From: Eriocheir sinensis
Lineage: Eukaryota; Arthropoda; Malacostraca; Decapoda; Varunidae
Length of the DNA: 64,000 bases
Assembly: GCF_024679095.1 (NCBI RefSeq)
Contig: NC_066528.1
Span: 21,149,240 to 21,213,239 of the forward strand
Reading direction: 5' to 3'
The translations under genes were made by a program, and so were the position numbers. Each line of letters opens with the position of its first letter. Within the stretch, counting starts at the first letter, position 1. The notes beneath the pieces were generated by a model, which had not been told where the DNA came from, did not search any database, and saw only the letters and a list, made by a program, of their open reading frames with translations. Shown here one piece after another: positions 34,885 to 45,984 of this stretch.

Positions 34885-35455
34885 CCATACAATTGCAGGT
34901 GAAAACTCAGAAATACCCACGAATATAAACAGCCACCCAGCAGAAATACAAAGCCTGACATCATTGCAAGACAACCCTAAAGCTTAATTGCCCTAATATA
35001 CAGACAAATTAATCTAACCCTAACCAAATCTGATTTCCAGAATAACACCCAAAATAAGTTTAGGACAAAATTGTGGCTTCAAATTGGCAGGCACACCCTT
35101 TCTTCAATAGCCATACCCTAATGTTATGAAATGCTAACAGCAGAGTAAAATGCAATTGAATAGAAATAGAATTAGAAATATGAAATAAATAAATCTAACC
35201 TATCACTATTGCTAATCCCAGCTGAAAGATTGGGTTACTGGCGTCATTCCACCACCAGAAACCCAAAGTGGACTGTGACCCTGACCTAACACCCTAGAAA
35301 CGATTTTGACAGGTGCCCGGACATTCTGGAGCCAGCAAGAGATGACGGGTTAAAGTGACGGTTTGGTGAGCCGACCAGGTCAGAGGATAAATCGAAACAT
35401 CAACCCGATAATAACACCACCACCATAAACCCACCATCATACCAGACACCAAAAC
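34885..35455. other. Unassigned sequence
   Basis: Irregular AC-rich text (ACCACCACCAT at about 35,415); no gene visible. Confidence 0.45.
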
Positions 35456-35965
35456 ACCATAGGTCATAAGTCTAAGCATATGGTTCATAACAAACATAGT
35501 CGGTGCAAAATAAAATCGTCACAAAACATAACAACAATCGTCAAACAAAACAAAATCGTCAGCACATGGCAAAAATCTTGGCAAAAGTCATGGCAGGCAT
35601 GGTCATACGGTGAGATCAAATCAACAAGCAACATAATCACATATAGTCAGTCAACAAATAGCAGATAAAATAAGTCAACCATAGAATAGTCGTCAAAAAC
35701 ACGGTGAGATCAAGATAGCAAATCAACATAGCAAAAGTCAATCAAAAACATAGCAAAAAACAGATCAGCAGCAGAACAGTCTCGTCAACATAAAAATCAT
35801 CAAAAAAAGCGGATGGTCAAAAACTGGCAGCATAGATCATGGTAGAAGTCAACCTGCAAAAAGGTCGTCATAAAAACAGATCAAGTCATACTTATAGCAA
35901 GTCATACTTAAGCAGATCGTCATACCATAGCGTCATGGCAGATCGTCTTATAAGGTCATATGCCG
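35456..35965. repeat. Degenerate CATAGCAAAATCGTCA-type minisatellite
   Basis: ATAAAATCGTCA, AACATAGCAAAAGTCA and CAGATCGTCATA motifs recur irregularly at 15-40 bp. It looks like an old, diverged tandem repeat. Confidence 0.6.
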
Positions 35966-36500
35966 TCATGTAGATCGCCCACCACCATCCATAAGAACAG
36001 ATTTTCCAATTTTCCTCTTTTCCACCCTGATTTCCCTGTCCCTCCACAAAATAAAGACGGATCCTACCTTCCAGCGCTTCCCTGGCACTATAATAGCCTG
36101 AAAACAATGAAAATATCCCTGTCTCGGCAGCCTTCCCAGACGACAAGGAAGATGGAAGGCAATGACGTCATCATAGTGTTGGAACTTTAACACGACTACC
36201 TTAGAACTTGACGACCGGATAAATAGAGTAAGTTCACTGGTAAAAACACGCTCAAAAAAAATAACAGATAAGGGAGACAAATAAGATCCAGGGTATGCTA
36301 TTAGAAAATTAACGAAAAGAACAAACGATACACGAAGGGAAGGGTTTATCAGTTAAAGTCTTAGACACTTTGAACTCAAGGGCATAATAACGTGTTTAGT
36401 ATTAAGGTAACGATGGATAAGTGTGGAAGAGGTATTTAAAGAAGTGTGCAGAAGGATGTGAGAAGCGAGACAGGCAGGGAAGGTCAAAATATTAATAATT
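35966..36500. other. Unassigned sequence
   Basis: On the minus strand a splice-like TTTTCATTGTTTTCAG near 36,100 is followed 30 nt later by GTAGGA, too short to call as an exon. Otherwise nothing recognised. Confidence 0.4.
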
Positions 36501-36505
36501 TTCTC

Positions 36506-36508
<3 letters not shown>

Positions 36509-36538
<30 letters not shown>
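36509..36538. repeat. (CT)n microsatellite
   Basis: Pure CT dinucleotide run. Confidence 0.95.
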
Positions 36539-36539
<1 letters not shown>

Positions 36540-36945
36540 CTGGCCTAACTCGCTTGTAGTAGCAGTAAGTAGTAGTAGTAGTGAACTGGACCAATTTTTT
36601 CTTCTCATCAATAACGTTGTAATTGCGGATGGACTAAAGCAATTAAGGTGACCTTTCTGAGACAAAATCGAGGACATTTTCGGTGGATCCGAGCTTAAAA
36701 ACTTCAAATGTAGCGTTTTGTCACACTGAAAAACCAAAACAGGACACTGCGGGCTTAGTACCATTCATGGAGCAACATTCAAAAGTCTCTCACCCTATTT
36801 GGTTGAGATTTGATTGATAATCAAGTTTAATTGTTGCAAAGTAAAAATAAAGGGAAGGGGTTCCTTAGCTATGCACACTGCGCCGAGGTCACAACTATAT
36901 ATACGTAGAGTTTGCTCAACATTTTCGTGCTTTTTATCTTTCCAG

Positions 36946-37044
36946 GTCACAGTGAAAACCGGGGACAGGTCACTGAAAGCAGGAACGTCTGGTCACCTAA
37001 ATAAACCACTGCCTTCCTTCAGTGGTCCAGTGTTACACGACTGA
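36946..37044 (+). CDS. Weak candidate terminal exon
   Basis: A good acceptor (TTTTTATCTTTCCAG, with TTGCTCAAC upstream as a possible branch site) opens a 33-codon frame, VTVKTGDRSLKAGTSG to GPVLHD, ending in TGA. AATAAA occurs inside it. Codon use is mixed, but the length is short and no family is recognised. Confidence 0.25.
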   Translation, partial: VTVKTGDRSLKAGTSGHLNKPLPSFSGPVLHD

Positions 37045-37260
37045 TGTGAAAAACTCGGCGTGTATTTCCTCATCGTATTAACTATGTAAAAATGCAACGT
37101 TCTGGAGCCATCGGATTAACGTAGAATCATAGGTTTAAGGACAGACTACCTGTCTGGTACTTCAGGGTCTAATATTGGTCTGATTTTGTGTGTAAATCTA
37201 TACCGAAATTTAAATCCACACAGCTCAGTAACCCCTAGGCATGTTTAAATCTCCGCTTAC

Positions 37261-37487
37261 CCAATCAGCTGATCAGTCACCTCAACGCGTACACTACTGA
37301 TATATCGTTTCAGGTCATCCTCATTACAGAACATATTGTGCATGACTTGATGACCTAGCATGCCGAGACACAGGGATGGATGAAATTCTCTACTAATATA
37401 AACACGAGAAAATAACAAGTTTTTCTCCTCAGACCTTATTACCCATAATAGACTCGATCGCTCGCCATATAATTCTTCATACGTCAT
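37261..37487 (-). CDS. Candidate first coding exon, unknown protein
   Basis: On the minus strand an ATG in an A-rich context (AAAAAAATGACG) opens 75 codons: MTYEELYGERSSLLWVIRSE, later SLCLGMLGHQVMHNMF and NEDDLKRYISSVRVEV. It ends at a consensus-like donor GTAAGC (37,260-37,255), leaving two bases. The sequence has no internal repeats and a balanced amino-acid composition, unlike most frames here. If real it would be spliced to an exon at lower coordinates starting with one base of the split codon. No domain is recognised. A domesticated or decayed transposon protein is an alternative. Confidence 0.45.
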
Positions 37488-37586
37488 TTTTTTTTGACTT
37501 TCGTCCTAGTACGTATTTATTACTATACTTAACAACAACTTATCAAATTCAAGACTTGATCATCAAAATTAAAAGCCATTATAGGA

Positions 37587-37588
<2 letters not shown>

Positions 37589-37624
<36 letters not shown>
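37589..37624. repeat. (GA)n microsatellite
   Basis: GA dinucleotide tract with one interruption (GAAGAG). Confidence 0.9.
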
Positions 37625-38389
37625 TGCTGACTTTCGTCATGACGATATCACTTCTTCGTCAGTCCGAGAGCCCAAAAGTAGCTGAATGCTAGGGAAACCG
37701 AGATCTTTATTATCATCATGACTCCCCGAGGGATATGTTAAGCTGAGCCAGATCATCAACAGCTTCATCAGAGCAGTGTGCTGAATCCATAAAAGAGCCG
37801 AGATGCTTTGACTTTAAAATGTACCGACGAGGGATATGCTTCAGTCGACTGATTACTGAAAGCTCAAAAACAAAGTCAGCATAATTATCAATTTATAACA
37901 TATATAATTGGTATGGAAAAATCAGTCTGCAGTGCAATATTTATCAAATTGAATCATTTTAATGCTGTCATGTACAGTAAACTTGAGCCGTCTGAGTTCA
38001 AATGGTCAGCATTGATACAAACTATGCTGAGTGAGATGTAATAATGACAATAAGTACTTTGAGAGCTCAAGATACTTAGAAACTAACACCGTACTGAGCT
38101 TAAATGCTGACTGGAGTTCACCAAACCATGGAGTTTATTGACCTTATAACACAAATGCATACTTTGACTTGGTACGTGTTGTGGAAATCAAGTCAAACAT
38201 CAAGATATAACTCCAGCATAAAACGGTTTTCACTGCTAGAACTAATTAACTACTAAAGATGAAGAACCTTAGAATACATATGCATTCTAGATCACTACCA
38301 TCTGTAAACATAAAAGATAATACATAAACTATCTCCTATAAGTCACCCTAAAGGCCCTTACAACTTTCATGGTACAGATGCAGTATTAA
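37625..38389. other. Unassigned sequence with weak repeated motifs
   Basis: GAGCTCAA, GTCAGCAT and GAGCTTAAATGCTGACT-like phrases recur irregularly, suggesting an old degenerate tandem repeat. No gene. Confidence 0.4.
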
Positions 38390-39120
38390 TAAACTTTGAT
38401 AAACTAACTCAAAAGATGAGACAATTCATAAAACACTATATGGTGATAATATATACTGAACGGCCCTCTTTTCCAGAAATTATTTTTTTTGCAGAGTATT
38501 AAAGAGATAATAATAATCAAAGCTACTTCGCTCATCCATATACATGAAGTGAGAAGATTTAGCGGTAATAATCTTTGATAAACTAACAAAAGATGGACAT
38601 TAACAATGTATATATACAGACAAGACCTCGATCCATGTCCACCAATAATGATAATTAAGGGAATATCCATGTCAAAACTGCTTCAACTCATCCCATATAC
38701 TCCATGAAAGTAGAAAGGATGTGATATGTCTTTGATAAACTAACTCAAAAGATGGACAATTATTACCTGATATATATATACTGAACAGACCTCGATCCAT
38801 TGTCTGCTGTATTAAATATAAGCTAACTCATCCCTTACTCATAGTGAATTGATATGTCTTTGATAAAACTAACTCAAAAAGATGGACGGTGTGCACAGTA
38901 TATATATACTGAACAAAGACCCTCAAATCCATTATCTGTGCCAAGTATTAAAGGTCATATGTAAACTGCTAACTGTCCACTTCTGCTCATAGTAGAGAAA
39001 GGGTGCTTGATCACTTCATCTTTCGATAAAACTAACTAACTCCAAAAAAGATGGACAGGTGTGCTAATCATAACATCATCACTGAACAGACTCGATCCAT
39101 TGTTTGTGCAGGAAGTGATA
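38390..39120. repeat. Diverged tandem repeat, ~130-180-bp period, 5 units
   Basis: TTTGATAAACTAACTCAAAA (or a variant) begins units at about 38,394, 38,573, 38,730, 38,858 and 39,022. In most units it is followed by AAGATGGACA, a TATATATACTGAACA-type stretch, and CTCGATCCATTGTCTG. Confidence 0.85.
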
Positions 39121-39124
39121 TTTG

Positions 39125-40020
39125 AGGGATGGGTGTATCAGTTTCTATCTTACTATATAGGTATCTTCCTAAAGGGCATTGCTAGACTTGTTTTGCTGTG
39201 CCAAAGATTGTTACATTAAGACCCTTCTCAAGAGAGTCTTACCCAAGAGTTAGTGCTTGATATAAGAAACTAATACTCAGTAATTGAAACTACAGATGTC
39301 GACACTGACCACCATGGTAGCCACTTCAATGTTGAGTGAGTATCAAAACTAACACATAATTAATGGTTTGATCCCCAGAAATAAGGTAGCTACAGGGTCT
39401 GGGCGATCGGTCTGAGGGCTTGAGCTGAGGGCTGGGTAGAGAAAATATATAATTAATAACGGACATCAATAATCTAGACCAACACTTGTATGGTAGCTTT
39501 CAAATAACATAGACTTTTATAATACTAGCAAAAATAGAAATTACCATCAAGGCTTTCTCGTCCAATTACTCAAAATTGGTTCAGTGCTTTGTTATAATAT
39601 TTGTTTTCTCAAACCAGCAGCTTATCGACCAAAGGCTATTAAAAACTTCAATTTCTTGAAACGATACTGATATCCTAACATACTGGAACCCACTTCCACT
39701 AATATTACACATAACAAAGAAATGGAACTTAATTACTGGGGATATTTGATTCAATTCCCATAATTCTTTTGCTCAATACATTATTAAATGTACCTACAGT
39801 ATTATGCTACTTACTGCTGGGATAAGTTAGGTGACCAATTACTGAGGCCTGAGGGTCTTAGGGCCATTTGACATGGGAGGAAAACACTTATATTTAATGT
39901 CTTTGACCCCCCCAAGAGAATAAAAAGGTCATTAGAGGCACAAGACGAGAATTGGGACTGCAGGGACTTGAGGGGCTGAGTACATACTGTTTGGGCAAGT
40001 AGTGTTCCTTCTACATCAAT
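39125..40020. other. Unassigned AT-rich sequence
   Basis: No recognisable feature. Confidence 0.45.
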
Positions 40021-40029
40021 CCTCTATTA

Positions 40030-40615
40030 TTTTTTTTTAGAAAGCAGAACTTTGACTAAAAGCAAGCTATGGACCCTTCAGCACTGTAAGGACATGGCAA
40101 AATTCTGTAGTCTGAGGCCTTAAACACCAAAATCTCTCTTTAAACTCAGGAGATAATTCATTTCTTCATGGCGTGTTATTTTTTAGCTTGAGAACTTTTG
40201 ACCAAAGCGCAGTGCTGGACCTTCAACTGTAGAGAGACATGTGGCAAATTCTGTGTTTGAGGCCTTTTTAAATAGTCAAATCCCTCCTCTACCCTCATAT
40301 GTTGTTTGAGGAGAATAATTAAATTTCTCCTATGAACTCACATGGCAAATTCTGGAGCAGTGCGAAGCCTTCCAAATAGTCAGTCTCTTTAAATACTGTA
40401 TGGGAAATAATTGAATTCTCCTACATCAACCCTTGCTCAATGATGATGCTTTACAAGCTTGATATCTAGCCAGAACTAAGCTTTCAAGGGTTAAACGTAT
40501 GGCAGAATTCTAGATGTGTAATAAAGCCTTTCCAAATAGCTGGGGTCTCTTTAAATACTGTGTGGAAATAGTGAGTTCTCCTACATCAACTAACACTGCT
40601 CAATGAAGATCTCAC
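40030..40615. repeat. Diverged tandem repeat, ~150-170-bp period, about 4 units
   Basis: Blocks ATGGCAAATTCTG, GAGGCCTT and AAATAGTCNNNTCTCTTTAA, then GGAAATAATTGAATTCTCCT and ACATCAAC, recur near 40,095, 40,250, 40,350 and 40,500. Confidence 0.8.
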
Positions 40616-40776
40616 TCACTTTGAAAATACTTCCGCTTTAAAATATACATACTGGGATCAGAAATCTGTCTTGGTTGCAGCTATCCACTGGCTATGAAGA
40701 ATTAAATTTTCACTCCACACAAAACACTTTGGTAGAAACCGAGGCTTAAGTAAGCAGGACGGGGACCACCATTTGT

Positions 40777-40975
40777 GGCTTTACCGTGTAGCAGCGATAA
40801 ACCCAAATTGTACCATCAATTTGAACCCCCAAAATAGATGAGATACATAAAGCTTGCTCTGGTACTAAATGCTGTATATTATTATGAAAATGGTTTGCGG
40901 AGTGATGATTTTTTCCCATTTTTCCGCTTAGAGGACCATATTAAGAAAACATGATCCCTCACTTTGCTACCGGGT
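40777..40975 (+). repeat. Dispersed repeat C, longer copy
   Basis: TTTGTGGCTTTACCGTGTAG is followed by CCCCCAAAATAGATGA, GAAAATGGTTTG, TTTTTCCGCTTAGAGGAC and AACATGATCCCT. The later blocks recur in the same order at 41,485-41,650. Confidence 0.8.
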
Positions 40976-41300
40976 TAAAACCTACCCACATGCTGTGAAG
41001 ACCACCTACCAACCCGGACTCTAGATTCTAGGATTAAAGATGAGCTCAGGAGAGGGCAAGCAGGCTGAAGCCAATACAAAGATGCAGGCTTTCCACTTAC
41101 TAAACACTTGCCCTGCACCAAGAACGGCTGGGCTGGGCAAACCATCAGGCCCCACCAGGAAGCAGAAACCTTGGAGCCAAAACCATCAGGGATCCACTGG
41201 AAGAAGCACAGACAATACCGCGACCATGGCAATAGGCCAGGACGAAAAAACAAAAAAAAAAAAAAACAAAACAAAAAACAAAACAAAAAAAAAAAAACAT
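40976..41300 (+). mobile_element. tRNA-derived SINE, family 1, 5'-truncated copy
   Basis: The body matches that of 1,159-1,536: CCTACCCACATGCTG, AACCCGGACTCTAGA, TAAACACTTGCC, and CATCAGGCCCCACCAGGA. It ends in an A-rich tail (41,257-41,300) with C interruptions. The tRNA-like head with boxes A and B is absent, as in a 5'-truncated retrotransposed copy. Small insertions distinguish it from the first copy. Confidence 0.85.
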
Positions 41301-41420
41301 ATTTGGACAAGAGGCTTTCAGGGGAGTTACAGAACCAAGGGTGCTTTTATGACACTTCCTCTGAAATACCATCAACCTAAAAAACATCATTGAGAACCCA
41401 ATTACTGACCTTTTGGCCTG
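41301..41420 (+). repeat. Degenerate R100 unit
   Basis: TTTGGACAAGAGGCTTTCAG, CAAGGGTGCTTTTATGACAC and TTCCTCTGAAATACCATCAA follow the order of a reverse R100 unit with many changes. A head-like AACCCAATTACTGACCTTTT follows. Confidence 0.5.
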
Positions 41421-41484
41421 GAAATATACAACAGAAAATACAAGACCCAAACAGTCCCTCAATAAACAGACCACAACAACTGAA

Positions 41485-41650
41485 ATTTGTGCCATGATAT
41501 AACCCCCCAAAATAGATGATGCATAATGTGATCACAAATGCTTTGATATATAGTATGTAAATGGTTTTGTGTGAGGTGATCTTTTCTCATTTTTCTCGCT
41601 TAGAGGACGTTAAAAACATGATCCCTACCACCCACCACCACTGGGTGAAA
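41485..41650 (+). repeat. Dispersed repeat C copy
   Basis: AAATTTGTGCCATGATATAA, AAAATAGATGATGCATAA, GTAAATGGTTTTGTG and CTTAGAGGACGTTAAAAACA match the 40,777-40,975 copy in order. Confidence 0.8.
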
Positions 41651-41654
41651 TATG

Positions 41655-41985
41655 TTAGGTTGCAAAATATTTCCATGAAGTCACTATGCGTCACTTGAAG
41701 GCTTTCCACTATACGCTGTGTTGCTAGTATTTCAAGGGTGGTTTTACGAGCCTTGACACGTGAGAAGGCTAACGTAACAGCCACCCGCGACAGCCTGACC
41801 CCCATACCCTTAACCCTTCAACACGAGAACATAAGCGTATACTGCGCCCTTATCGCCGTGCCCGTACCATATCCGAGAAGGACGTACCTTGCATTCTGGA
41901 GCGACATATTGACCCAATAGAGATTATTTTTATCTCTTTAATTATACTTTGAGCATTTTGCTCCCATCTCAACATTATCAATTAA
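41655..41985. other. Unassigned sequence
   Basis: No recognisable feature, apart from a possible very degenerate R100 unit at about 41,695-41,760. Confidence 0.35.
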
Positions 41986-41989
41986 TTTA

Positions 41990-42185
41990 TGCTTCTATGT
42001 GTACCATTTAATTCTGCATGTTTTCGTTATTATTACATGGCGATGATTGTATTTGAGTTTATGGCTGAAAACTTGTTATATTCAATAGCGACATTTGAAA
42101 TTTGGCGTACCAAGGCGAACTCGGATATGGCGCGGGGAGCTGGTTTGCGGTAGCGGCTAATTCCCAGCCGTAGTGAAGGGGTTAA
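41990..42185 (+). repeat. Dispersed repeat D copy, longest
   Basis: Matches 31,130-31,290 over CCATTTAATTCTGCATGTTT through GGATATGGCGC, then ends with GTAGTGAAGGGGTTAA. No RNA polymerase III boxes are convincing. Confidence 0.8.
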
Positions 42186-42935
42186 CAGCCGTGGAAATTG
42201 CCGTCTTGAGATCTCAAAACAAAGTACCGCCAGACTCCAACGTCATATGGTGGTGAAGATTTAACGCCGCAAGGTACACAAAGACGCGAGACGGACCACT
42301 CCAACCCCTAAAAGGCAGTGGGAGGCATTGTCAACCGAAGATGTTGACGTAGCGATCCCAGACGCAGGCGGGTCGAACGGTCTAACCGTGGGAGGTCAAA
42401 CATCAGATATCAACCGTTTTTTCAACCTGTACAGCATCTGCTGCCGAATATGGATGAGGGAAAGCTCTTTAAAAACCAATTTATTTTTTCCTGTTACGTA
42501 TATTTATTTCATAGATGGTCAGAAAACCACCACCCGTACTACCCGCGCTTGCATGGAGGTAGAGTAAAAAGAACATGTATATATCTCTTAACGTCGTGTC
42601 TTGAGGTGATAATCTCCTCCTGAGTCAGGATTCACACATGACTAGGAAGTTACGTATGGTCATTGTTTAACACTTTCCAACTTTTTCTAGTTATTTATTG
42701 AGGTACAAGCCTAACAGAGGTGTCCCCATATAGGCCTGAACCCTCTCTGATACCTAGCCTGTACTGCTGCTCTCAAATATGTCAAACTATTTTTTAAGGT
42801 GAAGGGAGACAGCTCTAGCAGGGGAACCTGACGGAACCTCCTCGCTAGACGCCGATCCAACAGGCTCGTTAGGGGTCACCTGGAGCACTGGGCAGCAACA
42901 CAGAATGTTAGGTTAGGATACTCAAGAGCAGTGTG
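42186..42935. other. Unassigned sequence with an 80-codon frame
   Basis: The plus-strand frame at 42,328-42,567 (MSTEDVDVAIPDAGGSNG start) is balanced in composition at first, then AT-driven. No domain or splice pattern is convincing. Confidence 0.35.
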
Positions 42936-42939
42936 GGTT

Positions 42940-43330
42940 AGTGAGCAGAAATGAAATGCGTTCACATGCAAAAAGCCATGCGGGTTATGGAAGCCAGAGA
43001 GAATTGTCATACGTAAGGGAGTAGCTGTTATGCGAAATTTTGCCGTAAGCAGCTGGAGTTGTCATGCAGAGAAGCTGGGATTAGTTACGAAGGAAGGCGC
43101 AGAATGTGTTGATAGGTACAAAGCCAGAAGCAGAGAGAGAAGTGTAAATCCATGCGGGTTATGCGAGCAGGAGTTAGTATACAGAAGCCATGCCCTGTTA
43201 CGACAGCAGACGCAGAACGGGGTGTTATGAATAGCAGAAGCAGAGTGAGTTGTTACAAGGGCATGCAGATGTTATGCCAGTCCCAGGAGTGCAGGAGTTG
43301 ATACCTGAGCAGCAGAGGTTGTCCTTGGTA
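42940..43330. repeat. Degenerate ~30-bp minisatellite
   Basis: GTTATGCGAGCAGGAGTT, GTTGTCATGCAGAGAAGC, CAGAAGCAGAGTGAGTTGTT and related phrases recur at about 30 bp. The units have diverged strongly. Confidence 0.65.
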
Positions 43331-43454
43331 GCTGAAATTAAAGGTTTTGTTAATACTCCCAATACGAAGTGTTGTGTTATGGACAGCACCAGTAGTAGTA
43401 GTAGCTATTGCAGAAGGGGGTTGAGATTAAGACAAATCCTACAGACATTATCAT

Positions 43455-44410
43455 ATTACCCCAACATAAATGCCTTCCATCCAGTATCTTAACCTTCAAA
43501 TACATATCTCAATACATAATTAAATCTATACACAAGCACCAGTAGGAGTTGTTGCAGGAGAGGTTGTTGGTTCTGACACCCCACTACAGACCTTTCCCTA
43601 ACATAAATTCCTCCATTCAGTACATTAACCTTGAAATAAATATTACCAATACACAATAAATACCCAAAAAAATATAATGCACATACACATGCAACTCAGT
43701 AACACGCACATTTAAATCCATACCAAGTTCCTTATATGTACTGGGATAGGAAATACCTTATGAAGAAATAACCACAGACTTTGTATATAAATAACCCCAG
43801 TGCATAACATTTTTTCCCAACAAAACACCATTCTTAGGATATATATATATAAAACACAGAAGACGAAAATCCCAAATACACATTTTAGTATACATGCAAC
43901 TCAGTAACTCACACATAAATCCATACCCAAGTTTCTTATACGTACTGGGATAGGAAATACCTTAACCTAAAGAAACACTAAAGGCTGTATATGTAAAAAT
44001 CATGCAGTACCTTATAAGAAATAACTGACCCTTTACGTAAATACTCTCAGTGCATGACATTTCAATATATGCCAAGTAACTTTCTATCCCCGTACACATG
44101 CTGAAAGAGAGATTGTTGTTAATAGCCATAACACACTTCCATACTTATTGATATAGCCTTCATCGATAACATGCACCCTTTCACTACTTTCTGAGCCAGT
44201 ACACAAGCTGAAAGAAAGAGGATTTTGTTAATTAATAGCCATAGTAGAAAGGCTTTGTAGGAGGTACCCACAGCCACAGAACTTATAAGTAAAATCCTAA
44301 GTACAACCTTATAAGTAAAAAAAAACACCACAGACCTTGTAAGTAAATCCCATAGCCTTATACATACAAACATCCAAGTTCATAACATTTCAATACATGC
44401 ATAATACAAA
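43455..44410. repeat. Degenerate tandem duplications, ~140- and ~200-bp offsets
   Basis: AACATAAATNCCTTCCATC and TTAACCTTNAAATA recur at about 43,462 and 43,601. CATGCAACTCAGTAAC and TACTGGGATAGGAAATACC recur with an offset near 200 bp (about 43,690 and 43,892). GAAAGAGNATTNTGTTAAT recurs near 44,105 and 44,215. Confidence 0.7.
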
Positions 44411-44560
44411 TCATTTAAATATTTTCCTTGGCACATAAACTTCTGCCTATATTTACAAGTTAACCTTCTCCTCCTCTTATCCTCTTTAATACATAGAATG
44501 ACATATTTCCTCTACTCCATAAGCTTCTATATATTGATCTGCCTTATGTATAGAACTCAC

Positions 44561-44600
44561 ATCCTCTTCTTCTTCCTCCTCCTTCTCTGCACTGCTTGGC
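44561..44600 (-). CDS. Candidate small acidic exon
   Basis: On the minus strand an acceptor CCATCTTCTTACAG precedes 40 nt ending at a donor GTGAGT. With one leading base it reads PSSAEKEEEEEED, with no trailing base. This phase would join in frame to the segment at 27,049-27,142. It is very short, and the acidic run could be a microsatellite. An R100 head lies immediately beyond the acceptor. Confidence 0.25.
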
Positions 44601-44609
44601 CTGTAAGAA

Positions 44610-45240
44610 GATGGGATTGTCAGATGTTTCCGACTCTAACATTTTAACTACTTGCAAAGGCTAAAAAAAGAGATCAATTTGGTTCTAATGAGTGCTTCTG
44701 TAGCATTATGGTACAGGGGAAGGGGCACACTACCACCAGGGTCATTAAACTACCTGAAAATGCCCACAACTCCTATGAAAGCCTTGTCAAATATATGTTT
44801 TCTTAGGGTCATGGTACAGAGGAAGGGTCAGACTACCACAGGGTCATTCAACTATCCCAGGAAATGCCCACAACTCCTAGAAAGCCTTGTCAAATATGTG
44901 TTTTAGGTTCACAGTACAGAGGAAGGGTCACACTACCATCAGGGTCATAAACTACCCTGAAATGCCCACAACTCCTAGGAAAGCCATGTCAAATATGTTT
45001 CTTAGGGTCATGGTACAGAGGAAAGGTCACACTAACACCAGGGTCATTAAACTACCCCAAGAAATGACAAACTCCTATGAAAGAACTGTCAAATATATGT
45101 TTTCGTTGGGTCATGGTACAGAGGAAGACACTACCACCAGGGTCATAAAACTGCCCCTGGAAATGCCTAAAACTCCTAGGAAAGCCTTGTCAAATATGTT
45201 TTTAGGTTCACGGTACAGAGGAAGGCTCACATTTTCATAT
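44610..45240 (+). repeat. R100 composite: head plus 6 forward units
   Basis: The head (44,640-44,690, ACTACTTGCAAAGGCTA) leads into six units with GTACAGAGGAAGGGTCA, CAGGGTCATTAAACTA, GAAATGCCCACAACTCC and AAAGCCTTGTCAAATATGT. It is the longest clean forward array with a head at its start. Confidence 0.9.
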
Positions 45241-45244
45241 ATTA

Positions 45245-45385
45245 TTTTTTCCTTCTTTTTGTAACTTCATTTTCCTTTCCTATTCCTTTCCCTTCCCTTC
45301 CTTTCCTATCCTTTCCTATCCTTTCCCTTCCCTCAATTCCTTCCCTTCCTTCTCATTTCCTTCCTTTTCTTTCCCTTCCCTTTGA
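45245..45385. repeat. CCTTTC pyrimidine tract
   Basis: Imperfect CCTTTCCTATCC and CCTTCCC units. Confidence 0.85.
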
Positions 45386-45540
45386 ACCTAACAAGATCAA
45401 GCAGACATTACCTTAGCCTGGCCTGATGGCGATGGTAGTGTTGTCAAGTCTCCACCTCACCACAGCCTCCCTCCTCCTCCTCACCTCCCTGAAAGAAAGT
45501 CTCATTAGTCAGATAAAGGTTCATATCCCTGCACAGAGGA

Positions 45541-45767
45541 TGAAAAATTGAGGGAGGGAAGATGCCTGAGAGACATAAAGAAATATAGCTTCCTGCAAAG
45601 AGATATAGAGCTTTGGAACGGTGAGGATGTAGTATTGGCAGTGTGCAAAGCTTCAAGGAAAAGTTGGATAAATGCAGATATGGAGACGGGACCACACCAG
45701 CGTAAGCCCGGGCCTGTAAAACTACAACTAGGTAAATACACACACACACACACACACACACACACGC
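45541..45767 (+). mobile_element. LINE 3' end, second copy, with (AC)n tail
   Basis: MREGRCLRDIKKYSFLQRD and a WNG motif match the C-terminus of the interrupted LINE at 30,657-30,882. The 3' untranslated part ends CTACAACTAGGTAAATACAC and (AC)n at 45,739-45,766. Only the last ~230 bp is present, i.e. heavy 5' truncation. Confidence 0.75.
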
Positions 45768-45984
45768 CACCACCACAATCAATCAATCAATGGGGGCATA
45801 CGCAGGGGGGCGCGTCGCCTCGCCCACCCTAGAACGCCAGGACCGGGGGTCCCTCCGGGCATTTCTCCTGCAGGCCATCCTGAGTACCTCCTGCAGGATC
45901 TACTATAACTTGCTCCAGCCACTAAGTCCGTGGATGTCCTTTGACTTCCTCCACTCAGGATTGTCTCTCACAGAGACACCCGAT

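Noticed and set aside
36070..36110. A 30-nt micro-exon on the minus strand (GTTTTCAG ... GTAGGA)
   Set aside because: Too short to distinguish from chance without transcripts.
45412..45488. A splice-bounded minus-strand segment (TCTTTCAG acceptor, GTAATG donor) of 77 nt
   Set aside because: All three frames contain a stop; it could only be a terminal coding part with a 3' intron, for which there is no support.
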